Positions 35,199 to 45,214 of a DNA stretch of 64,000 nucleotides are shown here, piece after piece. The notes under the pieces were generated by a model. It was not told the DNA's origin, made no database searches, and saw nothing but the letters and a program-made list of their open reading frames with translations. Numbering within the stretch: the stretch's first letter is position 1; each line of letters starts with the position of its first letter. The DNA is taken from the NCBI GenBank assembly GCA_023014365.1, contig JAEBUN010000002.1, positions 2,418,001 through 2,482,000 of the forward strand, read 5' to 3'. The stretch is from Lepiota brunneoincarnata. Its lineage: Eukaryota; Basidiomycota; Agaricomycetes; Agaricales; Agaricaceae. Both the position numbers and the translations under genes were made by a program.

Positions 35199-35459
35199 CT
35201 ACGGATGCCGATGGATGATAACAAAGACGTAAGTATATGGAACCAGACCAGGCTACGGTAGAATTAGTGTAGGTGTTGTCCTTCCTTGCATCGTAATCAG
35301 CGACCGGCCCACCAATGGTTGTGCCTGTGTTGCCCTACCCAATTGTCCAAGTGATCAAGGCTTGCAAAGCAACCCGGTATTGCTTGGCACGTGCATCGGG
35401 TGAGAAAGTTACAGTGCTACGAGCAACATACAAGAATCGTAAGTTGCCCCAGGAGACTA

Positions 35460-37502
35460 TTACGGCGGAAGGAAGGCTTGGGGCTTTTCCGACACCAGTG
35501 CTAGCAGAGCGTTGCTTGGGCGCCTGGTCAGTCGAAGATGGTCGTTGGAGTCGAAGAGGGGGGTACGGTCTCTGAGTTGTGCCCGCGCAACGAGGTCACG
35601 GCGTGGTTTAAAGCGAACAATCTCTCGCCATTGATCGCGCGTAATGGCAATTCTCCGGCCTTCCGTTAACAAGTATATGTCTTTGCTTGCCCATATACGA
35701 CGGCCGAGTCTCTCTTTCACTCGCTGATGTGTCCGGCCAAGGACCTTATCTAGGACCTGAGTAAAGGAAGAAATTTCTGACAAATCACGTGAAAGGACGT
35801 ATATGTGGAGGTCAATGTCGAACGTTTTTTCAGGAGGGGGTTCGGGGAGGCTTTGTTCATTGACGTTAACCTCGAATGCTGTACCCAGTTTGCGGACGTC
35901 AACAGCAACGTTTGGCGGGAGTGAATGTCGGGGTTGGGGAAAGTGAGGGAGCAGAAAACCACAATTTCTTGAAGGTAGCGAGGACGACAATAATGAAACC
36001 CCGGCCTCGGTTTCTAACTCGATCAAAGAGTCCACCGGTGAACCTCCAAGCCCATTTCGAAGTTTTATATAATAATCCAAGTCTCTCTTCTTGTCTCGCA
36101 GAATGCGAGGTATCTTCGTTGACAACCATCGCATCAGACCAAGTTTTTTGTGTCTGTTGGTCTGGCCGAAAACCGAAAGGAGCATCCGCCGGTTGAGACT
36201 AAAGTGTGGGGCTTTGATCTCCTCCAATGATTTCTTGAGCCGTATTTGCTTTCGTAGTTCGCAGCGTGTTTTCCGATCCAACGATATTGCCTGTAACAAG
36301 TAATGTCGTGCGAGGACAGCGTGCCCGGCTTGTCCAATATGCCGTAGAAGCATATTGTATGTCGTTGTGTTTGGAGTAGTGTGAGGTGGTGTAAAGCTGG
36401 ACGTCGCCGATAGATCAACAGGCACACCAAAGTCATCGTCATCGTCGAAAGATGTGAAAAGATGCTGACTGGCTTGAGGGAGCGGTTGTGTGAGCACTTC
36501 GAAGGCTTGGATGAGTTTGGAGATATCTCCAAACCGACCGAGGGTGTCAATAATAGTGTTGAGGGCGTGAGTAGAAAACGGTTGGGCACAGGAAAAATTC
36601 GAGGGCTTGGAGGTTTCTAAATAACCGATGGGAGGGCAGTCTGGATTGGCTAAGTCGATGCCGTAGGCCCATTTGACCAAGGCATCAAAGCCCTCCTTGT
36701 CTGTGGTTTCCTTAAAGATCCGAATGGCCAGGTCAAGGTTGGCAGAAGTGAATGGCACTTGGAATTTACGCATGTCGGTCATGAGATCTTCCAGAGTTTT
36801 GCGAGTCTGGGCAATTAATCTGGTGCGGTAAACCTTGAGAATAGGGAGGGTGAGGCGATGTGCTATTGCCTGGAAGCAAAGGCCGTAAGTCTTGGGCCCC
36901 GGTATGAGACCAAGGTGGACAAGCTCCTTGTAGACTTGAATGGACCCGACGTGGTGCCCTACTGAGGCGAATTGTTCAAGAATAAAATGATAATCGTGAA
37001 GGGATGGAGTGGAACCTATGGCACGCATGTTGCTGATGATGGTCTGGAAGCGGCCTTCATGGAGGTGAGGGTGCTCTGGCCTGCGACCTTGGAGTAAGCG
37101 TCGGATGGCGGTGAATCGGAGGGATTGGGCTGGAGGGCAGCACTGACGGAGGACTTGTTGATGGACCTCCAAGGGTAGCGCATCATAGCTAAAAAAATTC
37201 AGGAGATTGGTATAATGTGCCCAGACGCGTGATGAATTTCCTCCCCGGAGTAAGGTGTCTTGCAGAGCATCAATTCGAGAGTCCTTGAGTGCGTCGAACG
37301 GGAAGGGACGGGGGACAAACACCGGGAACATGGGTGGCAAGGAAGGAGGATGAGCGGGATGCGTGATTGGTGAGTCTGCGGGAGGACGCTGCCAGCAGGG
37401 GAGGACGAAGAGGAGTAGCGAGAGCGGGATGAACCATGGACGACCAACGCGACCTGACCCTATTCTCATTTCCGATGAAAAAAAGCACCCACGTGATCGC
37501 AA
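35460..37502 (-). CDS. Pentatricopeptide-repeat-like mitochondrial protein
   Basis: A single intronless ORF of 680 residues. The N-terminus is Arg-rich with a hydrophobic patch (WFIPLSLLLFVLPCW), so either a mitochondrial presequence or a later ATG (37469, MRIGSGRVGRPW) may be used. Helical PPR-like units are visible: HDYHFILEQFASVGHHVGSI, QVYKELVHLGLIPGPKTYGL, ANLDLAIRIFKETTDKEGFD, STHALNTIIDTLGRFGDISK and TTYNMLLRHIGQAGHAVLAR. The C-terminal 200 residues are basic. PPR proteins bind specific mitochondrial or plastid transcripts to guide processing and translation; the RNA target cannot be predicted. Absence of introns in an intron-dense neighbourhood is notable but common for fungal PPR genes. 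Confidence 0.7.
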   Translation of the reverse strand: MRSRGCFFSSEMRIGSGRVGRPWFIPLSLLLFVLPCWQRPPADSPITHPAHPPSLPPMFPVFVPRPFPFDALKDSRIDALQDTLLRGGNSSRVWAHYTNLLNFFSYDALPLEVHQQVLRQCCPPAQSLRFTAIRRLLQGRRPEHPHLHEGRFQTIISNMRAIGSTPSLHDYHFILEQFASVGHHVGSIQVYKELVHLGLIPGPKTYGLCFQAIAHRLTLPILKVYRTRLIAQTRKTLEDLMTDMRKFQVPFTSANLDLAIRIFKETTDKEGFDALVKWAYGIDLANPDCPPIGYLETSKPSNFSCAQPFSTHALNTIIDTLGRFGDISKLIQAFEVLTQPLPQASQHLFTSFDDDDDFGVPVDLSATSSFTPPHTTPNTTTYNMLLRHIGQAGHAVLARHYLLQAISLDRKTRCELRKQIRLKKSLEEIKAPHFSLNRRMLLSVFGQTNRHKKLGLMRWLSTKIPRILRDKKRDLDYYIKLRNGLGGSPVDSLIELETEAGVSLLSSSLPSRNCGFLLPHFPQPRHSLPPNVAVDVRKLGTAFEVNVNEQSLPEPPPEKTFDIDLHIYVLSRDLSEISSFTQVLDKVLGRTHQRVKERLGRRIWASKDIYLLTEGRRIAITRDQWREIVRFKPRRDLVARAQLRDRTPLFDSNDHLRLTRRPSNALLALVSEKPQAFLPP

Positions 37503-37782
37503 TCCGTATCCCTATACAGATGCTTGGTCCGTGCGCATAACACTGCGTATATAATCACATACACAACCCTCTGACTTCTTCATACTTACCTTGATGGCAC
37601 AAGCCCCTTCATGGACCTGGGTCTGTGGGCCGTGGAGGACCTCCATAGCACGGCGACCTTGTCCTCAGAGGTGCTCTGCGGTTTGTATGGGCTTCGGCTC
37701 ATGCACCGTCCCAATATTTTCCTGTCCTGCTTTGGCCACTCTGGCTGGGCAGGCTCTTTTTTTTTTATGCTGGTTTACTGCT

Positions 37783-37860
37783 CCTAACCCTAACCCTAAT
37801 AGCAATATAATAAATAATAATACTTGTCCAGAATAATAATAATAGTAATAATAAAAATGA
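37783..37860. repeat. Telomere-like CCCTAA repeats next to an AT-rich microsatellite
   Basis: Positions 37783-37799 read CCTAACCCTAACCCTAA, about 2.8 units of the fungal telomere repeat (TTAGGG on the other strand). An AAT-rich microsatellite follows to about 37860. The position is upstream of the gene starting at 38057, between two divergent genes, so it is interstitial. Confidence 0.85.
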
Positions 37861-38056
37861 AATTTTAGTGCACACAGCGGCCACTTGCTTTGCCTGTATT
37901 TGGTTGTTGCCTACCCCCCTTCGGTTTCATTCCACTCCCTTCTACCTCTATCTCTTGCCTTTGAACCTCATCAGTGTATGTCTTTTCTTTTCTTTTCTTT
38001 TTGCAGGTCATTTTTCTCACCTGCCTCTTCTTTTTTCTCTTTTTACCAAGTCAACA

Positions 38057-39655
38057 ATGGCCACTTCCTTCAACCAAATTTCACCAATGAATAAGTCACC
38101 CCCATTGGATATGACCACCTCTCCAAGGCACAGGCCTGTGGAACAAGGTTCTGCTCCCAATGGTTCTAATCGACCCACTCAAGGTCGTGTCCGCAATGGA
38201 GGAAGAAATAAAGTTGCCTCCGGTGGCAATCGCCCAACCCCCACTCCATCCTGCAAGCCGGATAAGCCTCCACCGCCAGTTAAGCCAACTCTGTCAGTTA
38301 CCTCGCCGCCCAGCCATTCGGGGACTAATAGCAAGCCAAAAAACCCCTCAAGACGCCCTTCAAGGACCAATTCGTCTGCCTACGCGTCCCAATCTAGCCC
38401 CGTCGTCGAAACACTTGTCACACCCTCCTCTCGGCCCTTGAACCGCCGCAGACGTTCAGGAGCCAGCGGAGGAAACTTGCCCAAGATCATGCCCCCCGCA
38501 CCAAACGACGATCTCCTTCGTCCCGGAAGACCTCGAATTAGTGTCTCCCCTCATATTGCACCATTCAAAGATACTCCGCCACACCTGTCCCAAAAGTCTT
38601 CACATACTTCGTTCGATATGGGCAAGGACATCGATGCTCTTGTTGAAAGAGTGAGGGCAGTAGCCATGGCTGAGAACCGTCCTTCTACCCCTGGCAGCCA
38701 TATCGATTGGGCAGGAGATGATGACGACAGCTTGCCCGATCTTGATGACTGGGGAATTCCCTCCATCTCAGAGCATAAGGTCCAGGCCATTTCCCCTATC
38801 ATGGTTGGTGGCCTCAAGCCTCTCCCAGAACCCAGTTTGCTTTCGGGACATGTCATCGATGGATCTCGAGGTCAAACAGTCAGTAAACGGGCAGATCCTC
38901 AGGATGCCTCGCCCCACCCCACTAGCGATAACAGTCCTCCCATATTGGTCCTTCCAGGCGACAAAAGCTCTCAAAGAACCCTACTTCACCCTTCTCTACC
39001 CCCTAAACCCCAGGCCACCCCGACAGTGCGGGCTGTCAATGAGTCCCACGAACCATTATGTCGCGCCGAGCTCTCTGGAGAGTCAAAAGTGTTATCCGTG
39101 TCCGTGGTTTCGCAGTCAACTCCAGATGCTGCATCTAGTATTGGATCGGAGCAACTCAAAACTCAGGATGGAGGATTCCAAAAAGCGGAGGCTCAGGCAG
39201 AGACAGAGGAAGAAGAAGTTGGACCAGGTGGATTGGCGGCGTCTATTCATGCACCATCTATCGAGAAGCGAGCGGAACTCAAGCCAGAAGACGGTTTAAT
39301 GGCTTCTATTTACGCCCCCCGTGCCTTACCTGCTTCCAATTCTTCCTTTGCTCAGTTCGATGGACAATTACCGCGGAATCGCGAAGGACACATACGCTCT
39401 CAGACTGTTGGCCGTCCTTTCCCTCGCCCTAGCGATGACGTTTTCACTCGTTCACCCCGTATTGACCGTGGTGTGCCTCATAAATCTTCTAGACACCATG
39501 CGCGCAATCATTCATCGCCATCTGCAACCATGGGCAGTCATCGCACACCCCATTCGCGACCGGTTCTTACTGGAGATGCGATTTCCCGCCTCGTGAGAAC
39601 CATTGGCAGCACCACTGCCCCACCAACGAAACTCACCCCACTGGCTAACGACTGA
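38057..39655 (+). CDS. Uncharacterised disordered Ser/Pro/Arg-rich protein
   Basis: One exon; ATG 38057 (MATSFNQISPMNKSPPLDM) follows a T/C-rich leader, and 532 residues end LTPLAND with TGA at 39653-39655. The frame is open to 37868, but the upstream part is leader-like. The sequence is low complexity: basic Pro/Ser region, RRRRSGASG, then an acidic patch (HIDWAGDDDDSLPDLDDWGI) preceded by a predicted helix (DMGKDIDALVERVRAVAMAE), and later two copies of a short motif, GGLAASIHAP and DGLMASIYAP, each followed by charged residues. The C-terminus reads TGDAISRLVRTIGSTTAPP. I do not recognise the family. The acidic WxxxDDDSLPDLDDWG piece looks like a conserved interaction motif. Confidence 0.75.
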   Translation: MATSFNQISPMNKSPPLDMTTSPRHRPVEQGSAPNGSNRPTQGRVRNGGRNKVASGGNRPTPTPSCKPDKPPPPVKPTLSVTSPPSHSGTNSKPKNPSRRPSRTNSSAYASQSSPVVETLVTPSSRPLNRRRRSGASGGNLPKIMPPAPNDDLLRPGRPRISVSPHIAPFKDTPPHLSQKSSHTSFDMGKDIDALVERVRAVAMAENRPSTPGSHIDWAGDDDDSLPDLDDWGIPSISEHKVQAISPIMVGGLKPLPEPSLLSGHVIDGSRGQTVSKRADPQDASPHPTSDNSPPILVLPGDKSSQRTLLHPSLPPKPQATPTVRAVNESHEPLCRAELSGESKVLSVSVVSQSTPDAASSIGSEQLKTQDGGFQKAEAQAETEEEEVGPGGLAASIHAPSIEKRAELKPEDGLMASIYAPRALPASNSSFAQFDGQLPRNREGHIRSQTVGRPFPRPSDDVFTRSPRIDRGVPHKSSRHHARNHSSPSATMGSHRTPHSRPVLTGDAISRLVRTIGSTTAPPTKLTPLAND

Positions 39656-39828
39656 CTACTTTAGTTCCACGGCTGAACTCATTGATACCCCGCACTCGAC
39701 TCACTTTCTTTTTTTCGTTGCATCGGTGCATTATCTTTCCAGCTTTGGTTCATATCTGGATGTAATTTATGGACTTCAAAGTTCAATCTGTATATCGTCT
39801 GTCTCTTTCATTATGGCGTTGCGCTATT

Positions 39829-41356
39829 CTATCCAGAACTAAAATATGATAGTTCAAGTCCAATTGCTTTGATGGGCTTGGCCCGACTCGAAAGATCGGA
39901 GACCAAACCCAAGCTAACTAACAAATTGCGCATTCTGCCTTCCCAGAGAAGAGAAACGTCCTGCAGGTGTCAAGTAAGCTCCGAGTATGAAGGGAGAATC
40001 AGCTGTCGCGTACATTGTTGGTGGAGAACCTTGCCTTCAGGACGCCTCGGACCTCTTGCTGAGCACCTGGGTGGTAAACCGGTTTCGAAATCGGTATTTC
40101 GGACACCTCATGCTCGGCCTCGAGTTGGGATCCACGGCGTAGCCAGTATTCGGCACCCATGGTCCATTCGCTTTCAAAGCTGTACATATTAAAATCAAAT
40201 CTGGTAGAAAGTGCAAGATCTTGTGAGGTTTTGGCTGTGTAAGCTGTCGATATATGTCCCAGCATTGGGTTAAAGAGACAAGTGACGGTAGTCGGTGGCT
40301 GATAAACCAAGGGGATTGAAGAAGCGGAAGGAGCCGTCAAGGGCAGCTGAGCTGATGGTGGGGTGGCATCGGGAAGCGTGGTGAAACGTATGCCAGTGGA
40401 GACTGCGGTCACAATGGTTAGCATTCAACACAGAGTAAGAGAGATATACCACACCTCCTGCACTCTTCTCCTTTGCGCTGAAATAGACCTCTGCACCAAC
40501 GGATACCCGGCCCCGAAGACCACCTTCCACTGCGTCCTCTTCATCCACCCGTTTTATCTTGACCCGGGATGTTGTGCCTTCCCCGTTCCCCAAGGTTTCG
40601 AGTGGGATTCCTAATCTTCCAAAATTATGCAAGAAACGGATGCCCCACATCCCGTCTTCGGCGCTATAATTGTATTCGGTACACCACTTGCCAACATCAT
40701 GTTGTAGGCTTAGCATGATATTACTTGTGCTTACATTGCGACCGCGCATCTCGGGAGGTATATTTGAAGGTAGATCTGAAATGGCAGCTACCATCGCTTG
40801 TATGGTCGATGATATCCGCGTAGAATAAAGGGCGTCTAGCCTCCCTGTTGGAAGGTAAAATCGTCCATACATGAGGTAATCTGGTTTTTGTTCAGGAAAA
40901 CAGGGGATGACGAGCCCATATGACACGACACACACACCCCGCTGATCTGTACGCTCGCCCGCGAGCCATACTTCTTCCCTGCTTTCGGGCCTTCGGGGCT
41001 GGTCGTAGATTTTAAACCGTTCAATCATATCCTTGAACGGCACATTGCCGGAGGACTTGATGTTCAGACCACAAGAGGTGAAGATATATCCAACGGAGCC
41101 ATTGAGAGAGGGCATGGCTGTCATAGAGTAGGTCGTCTTGAACAAAGGATTGGGTGACTTGGATATTGAGAAATGAAGGCCCCGAGGAACGGTGAAATCG
41201 AGGATGGCTGGAAAAGATTATAGGCTGGACAACTTTCAGCTTTCTGGAATGAAGCATACCATTAGAGGACCGAGTGAGATTGGCATAGAGGTTGTCCTCG
41301 TTCCAGCCCGTGGCCTTGTAGTATGTCCGCAGAACATATGAGGCGAAAGGATGCAT
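39829..41356 (-). CDS. MDM10: ERMES complex outer-membrane beta-barrel protein Mdm10
   Basis: Starts MHPFASYVLRTYYKATGWNE DNLYANLTRSSN and continues AILDFTVPRGLHFSISKSPN, SLNGSVGYIFTSC, YGRFYLPTGRLDALYSTR, MLSLQHDVGKWCTEYNYS and FNPMLGHISTAYTAKTSQDL. The last exon codes DVSLLWEGRMRNLLVSLGLV then SDLSSRAKPIKAIGLELSYF, with TAG at 39829-39831. These are the conserved strands and the C-terminal beta-signal of Mdm10, a 19-strand porin-like barrel that tethers ER to mitochondria with Mmm1, Mdm12 and Mdm34 and also assists the SAM complex. Five or six exons. It is found only in fungi and related groups. Confidence 0.93.
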
Positions 41357-41462
41357 GCAGTGGATACCAGTGTCACGCTGTCCCAAGGTCACTCGACTAT
41401 CACGTTCTCATTTCCACAAGAACTGCAAAACCGGCCGACTATCTATGTCATAGGCTAAAATC

Positions 41463-42465
41463 TCAATGTATTCGACGGTTAATTGTCCACACTCTTCTTC
41501 CCGCATATTCAGTGCGCGAACGAGTTTTCGAACTTGACTTTCGCTGCTCGGATGTGCCAAAAGTTCGTCCTCTTGAGAAGATGGGAGAGCCTGTATAACT
41601 TAACTGCTCCTTGTGTTGCAGCGACCCCAAGCTAAACAATACACCGAGCGCACCTTCCAGTACCTCGAATTCAAAGACCCACTGGAAAAGGCTTGTTATC
41701 ACATTCTGTAGGCGTAGAGGGAGATTCAATCCGTCTGTGCGACGGGGGTCAAGTGAGGAGGCTTCGAAACAGGCCAAGGACAGGGAACTTGGGAAGCATA
41801 AATGAAACAAAAACCAGGTCTGATGTTGAACCTACTTGGGATGGTCAGGATTTGCAGCGAAACGGACAGTTGACTGCATGAGACGATTCATCAGAGAGAT
41901 GAACGAGGACTCGAGGGAAGTCTAATTATAACGTCTCATCTAGAACCAGAGGAAAACCTCTTAAACACTCACGAGATTGGTCGTCTGTGTGTTCGAGAAA
42001 TATTCGGAAATCCCATCCACAATGATCATAGAAAGATTCTCCGTCGGTAAAACTGCCAGGTCGCTCCAGAAGTCCAATAACTCAGTGATGGGTTGGCTTC
42101 CACCAAGGACCGCAACGAGTAACGAAAAGTGTACGGGGGTGGGGGGATAACTGAATTACAGAACTTGAGCACCATTTGTGTAAAACCGCAGTGGAAGAGT
42201 ATTCTAACAGAATCAAGATCTTGGACATTGCAGCTCGGATCTTGCTCGTGGATACGGAACAATATAACCATTGATCTATTCCGGAGACCAACTTCTCCTG
42301 GAGTCTCAGTCGTGATGGAGAGAGAATGAGTACCTCATGTCGTGGAGACTCGAGTATATGTCCAATAGCGAGGTGCAATGGTGCCGATGGATGATACCGC
42401 CCCTTGACGAACAGAGTGCTGAAAGGAGGGAGGGAAGGGCCAGGTGGAGGAAATAAAGAGAGCAT
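41463..42465 (-). CDS. RecA-fold-like protein, resembles SWSAP1 (Shu-type recombination factor)
   Basis: Starts MLSLFPPPGPSLPPFSTLFV. Recognisable pieces are HLAIGHILESPRHEVLILSP (a strand that would precede a P-loop helix but without a Walker A lysine motif), an exon with YPPTPVHFSLLVAVLGGSQP, and LSMIIVDGISEYFSNTQTTN, which looks like a Walker B strand. The order hhYPPo...hhhhDGhxEYh is like human SWSAP1, the Rad51-paralogue-like partner of SWS1 in homologous recombination. That is inference from a few short motifs; Elp6 or another RecA-like family is possible. The C-terminal exon (WVFEFEVLEGALGVLFSLGS) and the exact stop were not resolved; the given end is the end of the open frame. Divergent from PKR1 (83 bp). 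Confidence 0.45.
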
Positions 42466-42548
42466 GTGCCAGTGCGTCAATACCGGCAAACACACTGTTT
42501 GTTACAAAATACAACTGCCAACGACCGAGATTGTAGTCGACCACAACA

Positions 42549-42867
42549 ATGGCCGCAAGAGAACAAGATGGCTTTGTTGATACTCTACTCAAACCCGGCT
42601 CATCCCTGAACCCTGCCTTTCTAAACATACTCGATGGCACCTTTGTCGGGTTGTTACTTGTTTTCATAATGCTGGCCATCATCACCTCCGGAAATCCTCA
42701 CATTTTTGCATTGATATTCATTGAGCTTGCACTATGGGCAACCGTGAAATGGTCTGTCTCTGGCTTCCATTTTACATTGAAGGCCCTCTGAAATCTGCCC
42801 CAGGTTCGTTCACGAGCTGAAAACGAGCCAAGGGGGCACAGGGAGTGATGGAAAAAAAGATCAATGA
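42549..42867 (+). CDS. PKR1: V-ATPase assembly factor Pkr1
   Basis: Two exons separated by a GTCTGT...CCCCAG intron of about 50 nt (from about 42751 to 42803), giving roughly 88 residues: MAAREQDGFVDTLLKPGSSL, then two hydrophobic helices (FVGLLLVFIMLAIITSG and FALIFIELALWATVKWF) and a short charged tail (HELKTSQGGTGSDGKKDQ). The LxPGSS motif before helix 1 and the W-K-W-F end of helix 2 fit the Pkr1 family, ER membrane proteins needed to assemble the V0 sector of the vacuolar ATPase. The stop TGA (42865-42867) overlaps the last codons of PSF3 on the other strand. Confidence 0.8.
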
Positions 42868-43699
42868 AGATTTGGGCTGCCCTCCTCGTGCCAACGCTTG
42901 ATTCCCTTAGCACTTTCTTGTGCCATTGCGAATACTAGGGCGCCGCTGAAATTAGATAGGCGAGGTGACGGAGAGGGAGAAGGACTTACTGTCTCGCTCC
43001 GTGATGTCAAGACCCTCACGGAAAAGTTGTGCGGCATCGTTAGCTTTATGACCACCACCTGAGGCCGAACTTAGTGTAGCAAAGTGGTGTGCTTGGTCCA
43101 CAATCTCGGGTAAGCGAGAATGGAAGGTCTGAAGAGCCAATGAGGCTGGGACGAGGTGCACAGCGATTCGCTGCGTACCGATGTAAGAATTTGAGCAAGC
43201 TCGGCGGCTTGGATCGTCACCCATACTGTTAACAGGGTCAGCTGAGTTGTCTACACTCTGCCCTATACCCTTACAGATCCATAATTATCTTTCCAAAGCC
43301 ATACCAGGCACCACCAGCACCGACCTGGCTGGACAGGCGGACACTGCGGGCCTCTGCTCGGAGTGCATTACGCACGCGTTGACCGAAAGGTGCGGGGACG
43401 GTGAAATCGGCCCATTGTCTGTTGATGTTAGCCTTTGGATTTGGTCGTAAATCTGAGTTTGACGAACGAGTAAAGGATGGTATACGCGAGCCAGATCGGA
43501 AGCTGTATCTTGCTGGACTCTGCGATCTTGATGACCCAACCAAAATCAGTGAGGCAGCTCGGTAAAGAAAAGGTGGACTTGCATCGCGCTCAGAACCACT
43601 GCCGAGGTGGCCCATGTCAGCAATCTTATGCTTGAAGGTACATTGTATTTTCTGGTTCTCTGCGAGGATGGACTCGACAGAGAAATAGTCCGAGTGCAT
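42861..43699 (-). CDS. PSF3: GINS complex subunit Psf3
   Basis: Starts MHSDYFSVESILAENQKIQC, the conserved B-domain start of Psf3, followed by KIADMGHLGSGSERD, a FTVPAPFGQRVRNALRAEAR segment, SVRLSSQVGAGGAWYGFGK and, after an intron, RLPEIVDQAHHFATLSSASG with LFREGLDITERD. The last exon ends SGALVFAMAQESAKGIKRWH with TGA at 42861-42863. GINS (Sld5, Psf1, Psf2, Psf3) joins Cdc45 and MCM2-7 in the replicative helicase. The start codon is only 45 bp from that of the divergent mitochondrial gene at 43745. Confidence 0.92.
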
Positions 43700-43744
43700 G
43701 ATGGAGGACGTGTTACGTCATCCACGTCTGTTCTCGCAACAACC

Positions 43745-44283
43745 ATGCTCCTTTCTAGGTTGGCCTCCGTTCGCCTACTGAAGAATGCTTCCAACCCTCT
43801 TCTGCTAGCTCACAGTAGGACATTCCGCTCAACAGTCTCCTACCGTGCGGCGGAAGACAGAGAAGCCTTCTTCAGGGCCTTTCAGAATACAGCCGTCTTT
43901 CAAAAGCTGGCCAATCACCCAGAGGCCTTGGTCGCGCTGGAAGACTTTGCGAAGCTCCTGCAGACGAAAGGTCATGCCTTCCCTTCCCGGGCTTCACTTT
44001 GAGCTTGAGTACTCATGAATAAATACATCCTAGGTATCGATTTGTCTTCTGGCACGCCTCCGTCTACACTTCAGATGGTCAAATTGGCGTCAAATGCAGA
44101 ATTCAGGCAAGGTGCAAAGCGTGTTGGAGAGGAATTGCAAAAGGCGGGCGTAGATATCCAATCCAAGGTTAATCGTTTGCCGTAGACCTTTGGCCCCTCC
44201 CCCCCATCCCTTGCTAACATTAAGAGCTGCAGGAGCTGATGCAGGAAATGGTGATGCTCATGAAGCTCAAAAGTTCGAAGTAG
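43745..44283 (+). CDS. Small mitochondrial-targeted protein of unknown function
   Basis: Exons 43745-43970, 44034-44167 and 44233-44283 join in phase to 136 residues. MLLSRLASVRLLKNASNPLL and the following Arg/Ser-rich stretch make a clear mitochondrial presequence. The mature part is helical and charged: REAFFRAFQNTAVFQKLANH, PEALVALEDFAKLLQTKGID, LQMVKLASNAEFRQGAKRVG, ending QEMVMLMKLKSSK. The FQNTAVFQKLANHPEAL pattern is like small uncharacterised fungal mitochondrial proteins; I cannot name a function. Confidence 0.75.
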
Positions 44284-44570
44284 TAGTGTTATAATAACTT
44301 GTGGATAAGTGGTACAGCGTTTATTAGTTGACCAGGGAAACAGGTAGCATTGCGAGGTCTCGCAGGAGAAGCTTCGCTACCGGCTTTCACTCGTTCTTGG
44401 AGAAATCTGCCCATTTGAAGTGAGAAAGTCGCGCAATATTTGTGCACTGCGATTAGAAGGATCAATGAGTGACTATACAGTCCCAAGCCACAGTGGCTGT
44501 GCCCTTGTCTGATTCACTGACTCACTGGTCACTGAGGTCCTGTTCACCTAGTTAACCATTTAGTGTCGCT

Positions 44571-44974
44571 ATGGCCAAGTCAAAGAAGTGCGTTCCCCCT
44601 TCCATAAAGTGGTGCACATAGATGCTAAAGCTCTGCAGTCATACTAACCACAACCAAATCAAGAAGGCCCATCGTAATGGTATCAAAAGACCAAAGTCTC
44701 ATCGAACCAGGTCCTGGAAAGGGGTATGTGGTTTGACTACTCCTGCGGTACCGAATACAAATGCTGACGGGTGTATTGTAGGTAGATCCCAAGGTCTGAG
44801 TGTATACGTTACGCAGCGTATTAATTACTGAACTTCACTACGTGTCTAGTTCCGTCGAAACGCACGGTTTGCTCTCGTAGGCTCTGTGAGTCTCCGGGAG
44901 ACACCATATTTACCTCGAGGATTTACTGACTTGTTCCGCAGTATAGAGCTCGTCAAGAACAAAAAGCCGCCTAA
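44571..44974 (+). CDS. RPL29: 60S ribosomal protein eL29
   Basis: Five tiny exons give a very basic protein of about 60 residues: MAKSKNHTNHNQIKKAHRNG, then IKRPKSHRTRSWKGVDPKF and RRNARFALVGSYRARQEQK, stop TAA at 44972-44974. This is the eL29 consensus (KNHTxHNQ, KAHRNGIKxP, GVDPKFxRNxR). One internal exon is only 12 nt (GTAGATCCCAAG, coding VDPK). eL29 sits on the 60S surface next to the exit tunnel region. High intron density in a very short gene is typical of basidiomycete ribosomal-protein genes. Confidence 0.95.
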
Positions 44975-45214
44975 TGGATCGTAATGCATTGTTTTGGGGT
45001 TTCAAAGTCCCGGGTTGCTAGCGGTTCAGGCTCGATTTACCTACCAAAGGTACACGTTGCATGCTGCTGTGATTTTACAATTGTATGATGCTATTGCGCG
45101 CTGCACGCCCAGAATATCATTTCCTTCGACAACACGCTAGTCATTCGCACCTAATAACCGGTTCTTTGCATTTCGATCAAGTGTAGCCCTCAACCGCAAA
45201 GCCTAAGAGTCCGT

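Noticed and set aside
35315..35575. Plus-strand ORF after PCH2
   Set aside because: It overlaps the 3' end of the PPR-like gene antisense and has no recognisable feature; likely 3' UTR of PCH2.
37783..37799. A chromosome end
   Set aside because: Fewer than three repeat units with normal genes on both sides; interstitial, not a telomere.
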